From MFD01213-c1 sp963704405 (GTDB lineage: Bacteria > Planctomycetota > Phycisphaerae > Tepidisphaerales > Tepidisphaeraceae), in assembly GCA_963704405.1 (NCBI GenBank), contig OY969903.1, positions 1-64,000 of the forward strand: a DNA stretch of 64,000 nucleotides. Direction: 5' to 3'. The translations under genes and the position numbers were made by a program. Below, piece after piece: positions 52,201 through 60,601 of the stretch (position 1 is its first letter; each line of letters opens with the position of its first letter). The notes below the pieces were generated by a model. It did no database searches and was not told the DNA's origin. It saw nothing but the letters and a program-made list of their open reading frames with translations.

Positions 52201-54159
52201 TATATGGAAATAATACTCACCGAGAATCAACTGGTCGAAACGCACAGTTGCGATAAGCTGCAACCCTGGGCTTGGATTTATATATGCGCCAATATACGCC
52301 GTGGGGTGCCCAACGTGGCCCCCAGATACATAAACGCACGATCCAATCCATGCAGCAGCATTGCTTCCATCACCACCAGCTCCGCCAAGAATTCCAGAGG
52401 CGGTAACGGTAAGGTAAAGTTCATTTGTGGTAGCAGAACGGACGAATAAATTCAGCGATGCTGTTGAATTCTGGCTCCAATAAAAAGGAGCTGATGTCGG
52501 GGAGCCCGTGGTGGTCGCATGTATTATTTCCGAATACGATGCCACAGTATTAACAATCGTTCTTAAACGAAATGCATATATGTTTCCAGGAGACAGCCCA
52601 TAAATAGGATGAACTGTGGGACTACCGGACAATGATGTTGGAATAGCAATGACTTTAAAGTTATTACTGTCAGGCAGAAGCTCTTCCAGTTCTTCATTTG
52701 TGTCGGGTGGGCTCGGTGGAATGGTCAGGTCAATCTCATTATCAGACGCTACAGTTGCCGAAAAGGTCAATGGCGAAGTAATCGAAAGGGCTGTAGAGCC
52801 AGAAAAATCGCCTGTTGAGGCAGCTATATCCACCTCTCCCACTGCAATAGTGGGGGCCGTATAAAGTCCGTACTGATTCACTATGCCGGGGCCTTTCACG
52901 ACATTCCATGTGAAACTTGGCTGCAACACCATGGGCTGTCCGAATTGATCCAAGGCTGATGCCGAAACCAATTGCGTTCCTTCATCCGCCACTGTTTTGT
53001 TGGGCGACGTAACGCTCACATCGCTCAACTGCTGATCGATGGTGATGCTCACATCGCTAGTGACAGTTATCCCATCCTGGTTGGTGATGGTTGCTTCAAA
53101 CGTGTAAGAACCTGCGGCGCTCAGAACAGCAACGGTATTCTTGGCGTCGTTGTCGTCATTGGTATCAAAGATAATCTTGCCAGAGTCATCACCGCTGGTC
53201 ACGGCCCAAGAATAAGACAATTGGCCTTCACCGGCCGCATCCGCTCCCAGCACGCTCAGGTTGACCGACGTGTCATCGTCCGATGCCGTGGCCACCGCGG
53301 CTGTCGCGACTGTAGGCGGGCCGTCAACAATCGTCGCCGTGCTCAGCCCTGCGGCGGCGTCGCCGGTCGCATATCGAATCTGCACCAGAACCGGAGCCAC
53401 GTCCGGAGCATCGTAGGTGTTGCTGCCGGTGACCTGGAAACTGCCGCCGCCCATGTCCGTGATCGCGCCCGGCGACACATTCCCATCCCCCCAATCAATT
53501 GACGCCGACAGGTTCGCAATAGCGGTGGTTGCATCCAGAAGCGTAAACGTGGCGACCTGCCCGCTGAACTCCTGCCCGGCCACCGCGTTGATGTCCGTCG
53601 CTTCCACATCCAGTTGCGGCCCGTCACTGACATACACTTCCGCCAGGGTTGTCGCGCTGACAACCGCCGAGTATCCGGAATTCCCCGAGCCATTGAATGC
53701 GCGTATGCGGTAGTAATAGGTCGTCGCCGGAATCAGTTGCGAATCCGCGAATGCTGTAAAGTCGGCGGCGGTCAAACCGATCTGCGTCCATCCCGTTGTG
53801 CCATCGGTCGAGCGCTCCACCTTATAGCCAGTTTCGCTGGCTACATCATTCCAGTTCAGCGTGATCTGCGCCGGCGAAGTGCCCGCTGCCGCCAGTCCTG
53901 AAGGGATATTCGGAATCGGAGTTATTGGCGTCCGAGTCGGGGGCAACGACGCCGGCGATGCAATCATCACCCCTGCGGGCACGATGGTTGAATGAAAAGC
54001 GGTTTCGCCCATGGCAATCGAGAGCATCTGCCGCGTTTCCAGCGGCTCAATCAAAAACGGCGGCGAATCCACACGCCACATCTTGCGGCCAAACGCATGA
54101 GAAAGCATGGAAGCCGATGCAGCGCGGACCGCGCGCCCAATAGCGGAAAACGTTGACAT
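49242..54159 (-). CDS. Giant secreted polymorphic toxin: LEPR-XLL, FN3/cadherin-like repeats, HINT, AHH nuclease (frame broken)
   Basis: After one repair the protein has 1639 residues. The N-terminus has the planctomycete sorting motif FLIEPLETRQMLS, a relative of LEPR-XLL. Next come fibronectin type III domains (ITLNWNDVASETGYKVERST; a second pair around residues 700-900) and PKD-like and Ig-like domains. Two cadherin-like blocks follow (GVLANDYDPQGLTLLVASYT; TLALNSNGGFTYVANGGYNG), then a helical pretoxin region. A HINT domain begins at C1360 (GGGCFVAGTEVVTG, ATLEHPFYVEGLGW, VHNN). The C-terminal AHH nuclease has its double His at about 1550-1551 (NEAHHGIPLEL, ENGIIVPEGHGPHPEYT). The HINT should cleave itself and release the tip. 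The break at 51108-51116 is a lost GC. Confidence 0.9.
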
Positions 54160-54381
54160 GATGTCCTTCCCTTGAAGCCCGTCGATCTGATGGATGGAAT
54201 GCAGCCCCGCCCTGTGCGCGGCCCCTTTTGTATGGCGGGGAAGATATAACGAATATTCCGTAAAGCAAGGAGAAAATGATGGGATATTAGCTTCTGCCAG
54301 TAAACGCGTTAAAATTTGGCAGGCGCGGGATAACCTGGGGCTTTATCCGAAAAAGAGGGGAGGGCGCGCGTGCGTGGCGGC

Positions 54382-54391
54382 GGGTGTTACG
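54382..54391. repeat. Left target-site duplication of the IS (GGGTGTTACG)
   Basis: A 10-base direct repeat abuts the left inverted repeat and matches 55618-55627 exactly. Confidence 0.92.
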
Positions 54392-55617
54392 CAGGGCAAC
54401 CGCATTCTCGGCGAAATGATTAGACTATGGCCTTTTGGCCTCGGGGAGCGAGGTCGGGAGGTCATGGATGGCCAATTCGATCGAAACGCACTTTGCGGCT
54501 TTGCCTGATCCGCGATGTAATCGCGGCAAACGCCATAAGCTTTCGGACATGATCATCATCGCCGTGACGGCGGTCATCTGTTGTGCTGACAGTTGGTCGG
54601 ATGTCGTCGATTTTGGTCTGGCCAAGGGGCGGTGGTTCGAAACTTTTCTCGACTTGCCGCACGGGATTCCCAGCCAGGATACCTTTGAGCGCATCTTCGC
54701 GCGCCTCGATCCAGACGCTTTTGAACGATGTTTCATGGATTGGGCCGCCGCCCTGGCCGGTTCATCGAAGGGGAAGCTGGTGGCAATCGACGGAAAGAGG
54801 ATTCGCCGCAGCTTCCAGCATGCGTGGGATCATTCCACCGCCGCCCATTTGGTTAGCGCGTTTGTCGCGGAGAACGCGACGGTGCTGGGCCAACTGGCGG
54901 TGGATTGCAAGGAGAATGAAATTGTCGCCATTCCTCAACTGCTGGATCTGCTGGACATTGGCGGAGCGACCGTCACGATCGACGCGATGGGATGCCAGAC
55001 GGAAATCGCCGCGAAAATCGTGGAAAACGGTGGGGATTACGTGCTGGCCGTAAAGGACAACCAGCCCACGCTGCACAAGTCGCTGCAACGGAATCTGGAT
55101 GAGATGATTCTTGAGAAGTTCGCCAGCGTTCATCATGGAGTTGAGACAACGGTCGATGGGGATCATGGCCGAATCGAAACGCGCCAAGTGTGGGTGACCG
55201 ATCAATTGGACGACTGGCTGGATGCCGATCAGCGGACGCGATGGATCGGATTAAAATCAGCGGCGGTGGTGCAATCCACACGCGATGTGCCGCTCAAGGG
55301 AGTGAGTACCGAGCGGCGTTACTTTATCTCCAGCCTCGGCGGCGTAGACGCGGCTCGGATGGCCCAGGCGATCCGGGGTCATTGGGCGGTGGAAAATAAA
55401 CTGCATTGGGTGCTGGACGTGGGTTTTGATGAGGACCAGAAGCGTAATCGCAAGGATCATTCCGCGGAAAACTTCAGCCGGGTGCGTCGGATCGCACTGA
55501 ATCTGTTGCAGCGGGAGAAGACCAAAAAGCGTGGAATCAAAGGCAGACGCCTCAATGCCGCCTGGGATCACGATTATTTGCTCAAACTACTCGGAGGCTG
55601 AGAATGCGGTTGCCCTG
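54392..55617 (+). mobile_element. Complete ISAs1-family insertion sequence
   Basis: The element is 1226 bp long. Perfect 18-bp terminal inverted repeats begin CAGGGCAACCGCATTCTC (54392-54409) and end with the reverse complement (55600-55617). It is flanked by identical 10-bp target duplications (GGGTGTTACG), so it arrived by transposition and has not rearranged since. It carries one transposase gene whose stop codon TGA runs into the right repeat. It lies between the start of the toxin gene (upstream side) and lipA. The intact repeats, intact frame and clean duplications suggest recent, possibly active, insertion. Confidence 0.96.
54468..55601 (+). CDS. ISAs1-family DDE transposase
   Basis: This 377-residue protein starts at the ATG at 54468, after GGGAGG; a frame open further upstream would run into the inverted repeat. 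The N-terminal DDE_Tnp_1-associated domain (HFAALPDPRCNRGKRHKLSD) is followed by the DDE core: KLVAIDGKRIRRSF holds the first Asp, VTIDAMGCQTEIAAKIVENG the second, and HWAVENKLHWVLDVGFDEDQ the Glu of the H-W-x-x-E block. These are the ISAs1/H-repeat-associated family motifs. The stop codon overlaps the right inverted repeat. The frame is intact. Confidence 0.96.
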   Translation: MANSIETHFAALPDPRCNRGKRHKLSDMIIIAVTAVICCADSWSDVVDFGLAKGRWFETFLDLPHGIPSQDTFERIFARLDPDAFERCFMDWAAALAGSSKGKLVAIDGKRIRRSFQHAWDHSTAAHLVSAFVAENATVLGQLAVDCKENEIVAIPQLLDLLDIGGATVTIDAMGCQTEIAAKIVENGGDYVLAVKDNQPTLHKSLQRNLDEMILEKFASVHHGVETTVDGDHGRIETRQVWVTDQLDDWLDADQRTRWIGLKSAAVVQSTRDVPLKGVSTERRYFISSLGGVDAARMAQAIRGHWAVENKLHWVLDVGFDEDQKRNRKDHSAENFSRVRRIALNLLQREKTKKRGIKGRRLNAAWDHDYLLKLLGG

Positions 55618-55627
55618 GGGTGTTACG
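55618..55627. repeat. Right target-site duplication of the IS (GGGTGTTACG)
   Basis: A 10-base direct repeat of 54382-54391, directly after the right inverted repeat. Confidence 0.92.
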
Positions 55628-55708
55628 GGGGGCCAATTGGTTCGGTTTGGTTCCCTCGTCGGTACACTCTATAATCAATCTGATCGGGCTGAATTAAGCC
55701 TGTGAATT

Positions 55709-56626
55709 ATGTCGCTGCAACTCAACATTCTCTCAGCACAGAACTCGTCTGGTTTGGCGGTTGGCGGCTTTGCGCGGAAGCCTTCGTGGCTGAAGATGAA
55801 GATGCCGCATGGGGAGGGGTATTCGCGGCTGCTGGCGCTGGTGAATGAGCAGAAGCTGCATACGGTTTGCCAGTCGGCGAAGTGCCCGAATATGGGGGAG
55901 TGCTGGGCGGCGGGGACGGCGACGCTCATGATTCTCGGCGACGTCTGCACGCGGTCGTGCGGGTTTTGTCATATTGCGACGGGCAGGCCGCCGACGTTGG
56001 ATTTGGAGGAGCCGCTGCGGGTGGGGTTTGCGGTTCGGCAGATGAACCTGAAACATGCGGTGCTGACGAGCGTGAATCGGGATGAATTGGCGGACGGGGG
56101 GGCGGGGGTTTGGGCGCATACGATTCGGGAGATCCGGCGGCAGTCGCCGGGGACGAGTGTGGAGGTGCTGATTCCGGATTTTTGCGGGGATTGGGAGGCG
56201 CTGCAACTGGTGCTGAATGAGAAGCCGGACATTTTGAATCATAATATGGAGTCGGTGCCGCGGCTGTATAAGGTGGTTCGGCCGCAGGCGAAGTATCCGC
56301 GGAGTTTGAAGCTGTTGCAGATCGCGAAGGAGCAGGGGTTCATCACCAAGACGGGGATGATGCTGGGGCTGGGGGAAGAAGAGCACGAGATTGACGCGGT
56401 GCTGGATGATCTGGTGGCGATTGGGTGTGATATTCTGACGCTGGGGCAATATCTCCAGCCGACGGCGAATCATCTGCCGGTGACGCGGTGGGTGCATCCG
56501 GATGAATTTGCGGCCTGGAAGGTTAAAGGGGAGGCGAAGGGGCTGCGGCATGTGGAGTCCGGGCCGCTGGTGAGGAGCAGTTATCATGCGGAGAAGCAGG
56601 TGGCGGCGCATGCGGCGGCGACCTGA
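55709..56626 (+). CDS. lipA: Lipoyl synthase
   Basis: This 305-residue radical-SAM enzyme inserts two sulfurs into octanoyl groups on the lipoyl domains of dehydrogenase complexes. The auxiliary-cluster cysteines C54, C59 and C65 (CQSAKCPNMGEC) and the radical-SAM triad C80, C84 and C87 (CTRSCGFC) are present. So are LTSVNRDELADGGAG, HNMESVPRLYKVVRPQAKY, TKTGMMLGLGEEEHE and the C-terminal GPLVRSSYHAEKQ with the conserved RSSY. Length is standard. The IS element ends 82 bases before it, close enough to have displaced its natural promoter. Confidence 0.97.
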   Translation: MSLQLNILSAQNSSGLAVGGFARKPSWLKMKMPHGEGYSRLLALVNEQKLHTVCQSAKCPNMGECWAAGTATLMILGDVCTRSCGFCHIATGRPPTLDLEEPLRVGFAVRQMNLKHAVLTSVNRDELADGGAGVWAHTIREIRRQSPGTSVEVLIPDFCGDWEALQLVLNEKPDILNHNMESVPRLYKVVRPQAKYPRSLKLLQIAKEQGFITKTGMMLGLGEEEHEIDAVLDDLVAIGCDILTLGQYLQPTANHLPVTRWVHPDEFAAWKVKGEAKGLRHVESGPLVRSSYHAEKQVAAHAAAT

Positions 56627-56715
56627 GGGTTATCAGTCCGTGGCGAAAGTCGCGCGGGCGTGGCTTGACTTCGACGAGCGCTCAGTCGCATTTGGTGCTG
56701 GCTGAAGGAGATTCG

Positions 56716-57837
56716 GTGCCGGAAGATCGATATCAGGGGCGCAAAATCCGTTTTGGGATTGTGGGGTGCGGGGCGATTGGGCCTACGCATGCGGCGGCGA
56801 TTCAGCAGATTGATGATGCGGAATTGGTAGCGGTGTCGGATACGCAGGAATCGCGGGCGAGGTTGGTGGCTTCGAAGTTTGGGGTGGGGAAGGTTTATGG
56901 GGACCAGGGGGAATTGTTTGCCGATCCGGCGGTGGATGTGGTTTGTTTGTGCACACCGAGCGGGCTTCATGCGGAGGGGGCGGTAGCGGCGATGGTGGCG
57001 GGGAAGGATGTCATTGTTGAGAAGCCGATGGAGATTTCGTTGGCCGCCTGCGATCGGATGATTGCGGCGGAGCGGAAGACGGGGCGGACGCTGACGGTGA
57101 TCAGCCAGCATCGGTTTGACGCCGCGAGCATGCTGGTGAAGGAGCTGATCGACAGCGGGAAGCTGGGGAATATCATCCTGGCGACGGCGGAAGTGAAATG
57201 GTGGCGGACGCAGAATTATTATGACAGCGGGGACTGGCGCGGGACGTGGAAGCTGGACGGAGGCGGAGCGCTGATGAACCAGGGGGTGCATACGGTGGAC
57301 CTGGTGCAGTGGCTGGTGGGCGGGGTTGAGGGGGTTTATGGGAAGACTGCGACGGCGGCGCATGATCGGATTGAGGTGGAGGATGTGGCGGTGGCGACGA
57401 TTCGTTTTCGCAATGGGGCGGTGGGGACGATTGTCGCCACCACGGCGGCGTTTGATGGGTTGCCGGTTCGGATCGATATTTTTGGGACCGGGGGGAGTGC
57501 GATTATTGAGGGGGACCGGCTGAAGCTGGTGACGCTGAAGACCGGCGAGACTTATGCAAGCGAGCGGGCGGCAGCGCATGCGCTGAGCGTGGCGAAGGGA
57601 GGGACGGCGAGCGTGAAGGATGAAGCTTCGCATCGGGAGGCGGCGGCGGAGCAGGGAGCGGTTTGGGGGGATGCGCATTGGGCGCAGATTATGGATTTTA
57701 TTCAGGCGATCCGGACGGGGGGCAAGCCGCTGATTGATGCGGAATCGGGGAGAGATCCGGTGGAGATTATTCTGGGGATTTATGAATCGGCGAGGAGAGG
57801 GGAAGGAGTTGCATTGGACGCCAGGACGGGGAGGTAG
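56716..57837 (+). CDS. Gfo/Idh/MocA-family oxidoreductase
   Basis: The predicted protein has 373 residues. I start it at the GTG at 56716 because AAGGAG lies six bases before it; the frame continues upstream without a good start. Rossmann FGIVGCGAIGPTHAAAIQQ, VVCLCTPSGLHAEGAVAAMV and the catalytic EKPMEIS block are followed by the GGGALMNQGVHTVDLVQWLV substrate domain. It uses NAD(P) and a sugar or inositol-type substrate that cannot be named. It follows lipA by about 90 bases in the same direction. It is unrelated in detail to the fused oxidoreductase at 15.8 kb, but of the same superfamily. Confidence 0.92.
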   Translation: MPEDRYQGRKIRFGIVGCGAIGPTHAAAIQQIDDAELVAVSDTQESRARLVASKFGVGKVYGDQGELFADPAVDVVCLCTPSGLHAEGAVAAMVAGKDVIVEKPMEISLAACDRMIAAERKTGRTLTVISQHRFDAASMLVKELIDSGKLGNIILATAEVKWWRTQNYYDSGDWRGTWKLDGGGALMNQGVHTVDLVQWLVGGVEGVYGKTATAAHDRIEVEDVAVATIRFRNGAVGTIVATTAAFDGLPVRIDIFGTGGSAIIEGDRLKLVTLKTGETYASERAAAHALSVAKGGTASVKDEASHREAAAEQGAVWGDAHWAQIMDFIQAIRTGGKPLIDAESGRDPVEIILGIYESARRGEGVALDARTGR

Positions 57838-57951
57838 GGGGAGGGAGGTTCAAATGATGAGATACGTGGGCGGCTTCAGGTTTCAGCTTGAATGGGGGTT
57901 GGTTTGATCGATTTTGATGAGGCTTGGTTTGGCCTGGCTTTGCGGGGTTCG

Positions 57952-59661
57952 TCAGGCGCGAGTGCGGAGGGGGGAAGAGGCGGCGGATTCCCAGTCGCGG
58001 ATTTGGGCGAGGGCGTCTTCGGTGGTTTGGGTGCTTGAAAGGCGGCGTCTGAGATCGCGGTTTTGGAGGAGGCGGCCGGCTTTGGAGAGAAGCTGGAGGT
58101 GGGTGTTGGCGCCGCTGGTGGGGGAAAGGAGCATGAAGACGGCATCGATGGGCTTATCGGTGGGGGCATCGAGGACACCGCCGTGGGTGAGGCCGAGGGC
58201 GATTTTGGGTTGGTCGAGGGAATCGATGCGGGCGTGGGGAAGGGCGACGCCTTCGTTGAGGAAAGTGGAGCCGGTTTTTTCTCTTTCGAGAAGTTTTTGG
58301 AGGATGGTGTCGGCGGTGGATTGGTCCTGGCCGACGGCGGCTTTGACCATTCGGTGGAAGATTTCGTCTTTGGAGGCGGCGTCTTCCCAGATGATGATTC
58401 GGTCGGGGGTGAGGAGGGCGCCGATGGAGGAGCCGCTGATTGGAGGAGCGGCGGCAGGCTTGCTGGATAGGGTTGTGGAGGGGTCGATTTTTGGGGGGAT
58501 TGTGCCGGTGTCGGCGGGTTCGCTGTTGGCGTCGACGACGATGACGGTGAAACCGCTGGAATGGTGGATGAGTTGTTCGGCGACGCTGCGGTGGCCGCAG
58601 AGACGATTCCACCATTGGAGGCGACGGGGGCGGCCGATGATGACGTTGCCGACGCGGTATTCCCTGGCGAAGCGGATGAGGGTGTCGGCGATGTCCTGGC
58701 CTTTGAAAGTGAAGACGGTTGCGCCGAGCTGGTTGGCGAGCGTGAGGGTGTCGGAGAGGAGGCGCTGGGTTTTTGCGTCGATGGCGGTGGGTTCTTCAGA
58801 GGGGGTCTGGACGTAGACGGCGTACCAGTTGCGGTTGAGGCGGCCGGCGAGGCGCGAGCCGTAGCGGAGGAGCTTGGCGCTGTTGGGGCCGCGGGAGGAA
58901 AGGCAGACCATGATCTGGTCGGAGGCGGCGGCGGCAGTGGCAGTGGCAGCTTTGTCGATGGATTGCTCGCGGCGTTTGAAGTCGAGTTGCGAGGCGAGCT
59001 CGCGGAGCGCGAGCTCGCGAAGATGCTCGAGGTTGGAATCGGTGAAGAAATTTTCAAGCGAGGACTGGACGCGCTCTTTGGGATAGATCTTGCCTTCGCG
59101 CAGGCGGGCCTGGAGGTCTTCGGCGGCGAGGTCGATATTGACGATCTGGTCGGCGTCAGCGAGGACGGAATCGGGAATGCGCTCACGGACTTTTACACCG
59201 ATGAGCTGCTCGACGGTGTTATAGAGGCTTTCGAGGTGCTGGATGTTCAAGGCGGAGATGACGTGGATGCCGGCGGCGAGGATGTCCTGGACGTCCTGGT
59301 AGCGTTTGGAATTGCGGCTGCCGGGGGCGTTGGTGTGGGCGAGTTCATCGACGATGACAGCCTGGGGGCGGCGATTGATGACGGCATCCAAGTCCATCTC
59401 TTCTACGACGATCTTATGGTATTCGACTTTGCGGCGCGGGATGACCTCGAGGCCTTCGAGGAGCGCGGCGGTTTCGGCGCGGCCGTGGGTTTCCACGAGG
59501 CCGACGACGACATCGATTCGTTCTTTGCGGAGGCGGCGGGCTTCGGAGAGCATCATGTAGGTTTTGCCGACACCGGGGCCGTAACCGAGGTAGACTTTGA
59601 GCCGCCCGCGCTGGGAGCGGCGGATCATCTGGAGAAAGCTGGAGGCTCGATCTTCTGACAT
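57952..59661 (-). CDS. Fusion: KdpD N-terminal domain + USP + PTS EIIA (PtsN-like), no histidine kinase
   Basis: The predicted protein has 569 residues. Residues about 18-230 are the KdpD sensory domain, with Walker A GPGVGKT (residues 28-34), VVGLVETHGRAETAALLEGL and DELAHTNAPGSRNSKRYQDV. Residues about 250-390 are a UspA-like domain (QIMVCLSSRGPNSAKLLRYG, GNVIIGRPRRLQWWNRLCG). After a Pro/Ser linker, about 415-560 is a PTS EIIA domain whose phosphorylatable His is H476 in NEGVALPHARIDSL. The membrane helices and histidine kinase of normal KdpD are absent. It lies downstream of kdpABC on the same strand, so potassium uptake may be linked to a PTS-Ntr relay. Confidence 0.9.
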   Translation of the reverse strand: MSEDRASSFLQMIRRSQRGRLKVYLGYGPGVGKTYMMLSEARRLRKERIDVVVGLVETHGRAETAALLEGLEVIPRRKVEYHKIVVEEMDLDAVINRRPQAVIVDELAHTNAPGSRNSKRYQDVQDILAAGIHVISALNIQHLESLYNTVEQLIGVKVRERIPDSVLADADQIVNIDLAAEDLQARLREGKIYPKERVQSSLENFFTDSNLEHLRELALRELASQLDFKRREQSIDKAATATAAAASDQIMVCLSSRGPNSAKLLRYGSRLAGRLNRNWYAVYVQTPSEEPTAIDAKTQRLLSDTLTLANQLGATVFTFKGQDIADTLIRFAREYRVGNVIIGRPRRLQWWNRLCGHRSVAEQLIHHSSGFTVIVVDANSEPADTGTIPPKIDPSTTLSSKPAAAPPISGSSIGALLTPDRIIIWEDAASKDEIFHRMVKAAVGQDQSTADTILQKLLEREKTGSTFLNEGVALPHARIDSLDQPKIALGLTHGGVLDAPTDKPIDAVFMLLSPTSGANTHLQLLSKAGRLLQNRDLRRRLSSTQTTEDALAQIRDWESAASSPLRTRA

Positions 59662-59744
59662 GGGATGGACTTTTAGAGTGATATTAAAAGCTTGTAAGGT
59701 GATTCACCGCAAAGGGGACGGAGAAGAGATTCTATGATTGCATT

Positions 59745-59785
59745 TCTCCGTGTTCTTTAGTGTTCTTTAGTGTTCTTCGTGACAA
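59745..59785. repeat. Short tandem TGTTCTTTAG repeat
   Basis: TGTTCTTTAG occurs twice in tandem, then TGTTCTTCG, preceded by CTCCG. On the opposite strand this is the CGAAGAACACTAAAGAACAC-type intergenic boilerplate seen in several bacterial groups. Confidence 0.5.
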
Positions 59786-59811
59786 AATTGTTATCGCATT
59801 TTTTTGGGGTG

Positions 59812-60099
59812 TTAAGACATCGGGCTTTCAATAGTGCGGGGTGATGGTATCCGGCCGCAGAGGCGCCACCAGCGCCGGGCGGCGACGAGGGACCAGATTC
59901 CTTCGACGAGGCCGAAGGGCCATGCGCCCTGAAGAAAGCCGTAGATGGATCCCATGACGCAGGCGCCGGCGAAGGCAAGGACAAAAAGGGGAGTACGATC
60001 TTCAAGGGTGTAGAAGAGGAGCATGAGGCTCACTGCGAGGAGTCCGAAAAGGGTGAGGCGATCCATGTGGTATATGGCGGTTATGGCACGGTCGATCAT
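59812..60099 (-). CDS. Small membrane protein linked to kdp, copy 2
   Basis: The predicted protein has 95 residues (start ATG 60099; a GTG at 60117 is possible). Two or three membrane segments are packed into MDRLTLFGLLAVSLMLLFYT, TPLFVLAFAGACVMGSIYGF and LQGAWPFGLVEGIWSLVAAR. The phrase YGFLQGAWPFG is the most conserved-looking part and recurs as YGFVQGAWLFG in the protein encoded just upstream. It is longer than KdpF and is not a KdpF. Similar proteins seem widespread, with no known function. It sits between kdpC and the KdpD-EIIA fusion gene. Confidence 0.75.
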   Translation of the reverse strand: MIDRAITAIYHMDRLTLFGLLAVSLMLLFYTLEDRTPLFVLAFAGACVMGSIYGFLQGAWPFGLVEGIWSLVAARRWWRLCGRIPSPRTIESPMS

Positions 60100-60172
60100 A
60101 TTAAGGTCTCTTATCACGAGTCGCGGTCAGTTTAGCTACCGTCGAGCGTCTGCGGGTTAACAGATTTTTGAT

Positions 60173-60585
60173 TCATGCGCGTCCAAACATCCGGCTGATG
60201 CGGGATTCTTCGGTCCATGGCTGGTTCGATCTGCCCTCGGTTGACTGCGCAATAAAGCGCGCGGGGTGCGATTGGTATCCTGTTGTTGGTTTCTTTTCTC
60301 GCATGCGGCGCAATAGGTGGACCGACGAAATTGCCTGGATGGTTCCGAAGAGCCATGCGCCTTGCACGAAGCCGTAGACGGCAATTGCGGCGAGGCTGAT
60401 GGCAAGGCCGACAGAGAATGATCTGGATTCGTGCTGGTAGAGAAAACAGACAAAGGCGGCGGCGGCGGAGAGGAAGCCGAAGAGCAGCAGGCAGTCGAAC
60501 TGCGGGGCGCAGCAGTCGATAGGGGACGCGGCGCGGCGACGGCGATGATGGATGAGGCGATATGGAATAGTTCAGAGGGGAACAT
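60173..60585 (-). CDS. Small membrane protein linked to kdp, copy 1 (frame broken)
   Basis: The gene starts at the ATG at 60585 behind a good GGAGG, 16 bases after kdpC. The first 20 codons (MFPSELFHIASSIIAVAA) are followed, in another frame, by DCLLLFGFLSAAAAFVCFLY, SFSVGLAISLAAIAVYGFVQ and GAWLFGTIQAISSVHLLRRM. The last part is the relative of the next gene's YGFLQGAWPFG. A single missing base near 60525-60540 would join them into about 137 residues. The extended basic tail (KKPTTGYQSHPARF and beyond) is not found in copy 2. Unknown function. Confidence 0.55.
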
Positions 60586-60601
60586 GAGCTGGTTCCTCCG
60601 G

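Noticed and set aside
55733..57678. Two long antisense Arg/Pro/His-rich frames
   Set aside because: They are shadows of lipA and the Gfo-type oxidoreductase.
57876..59186. 436-codon minus-strand open frame
   Set aside because: It is almost pure Ser/Pro/Ala and lies over the KdpD-EIIA gene on the same strand in another frame; it is a GC-bias shadow.
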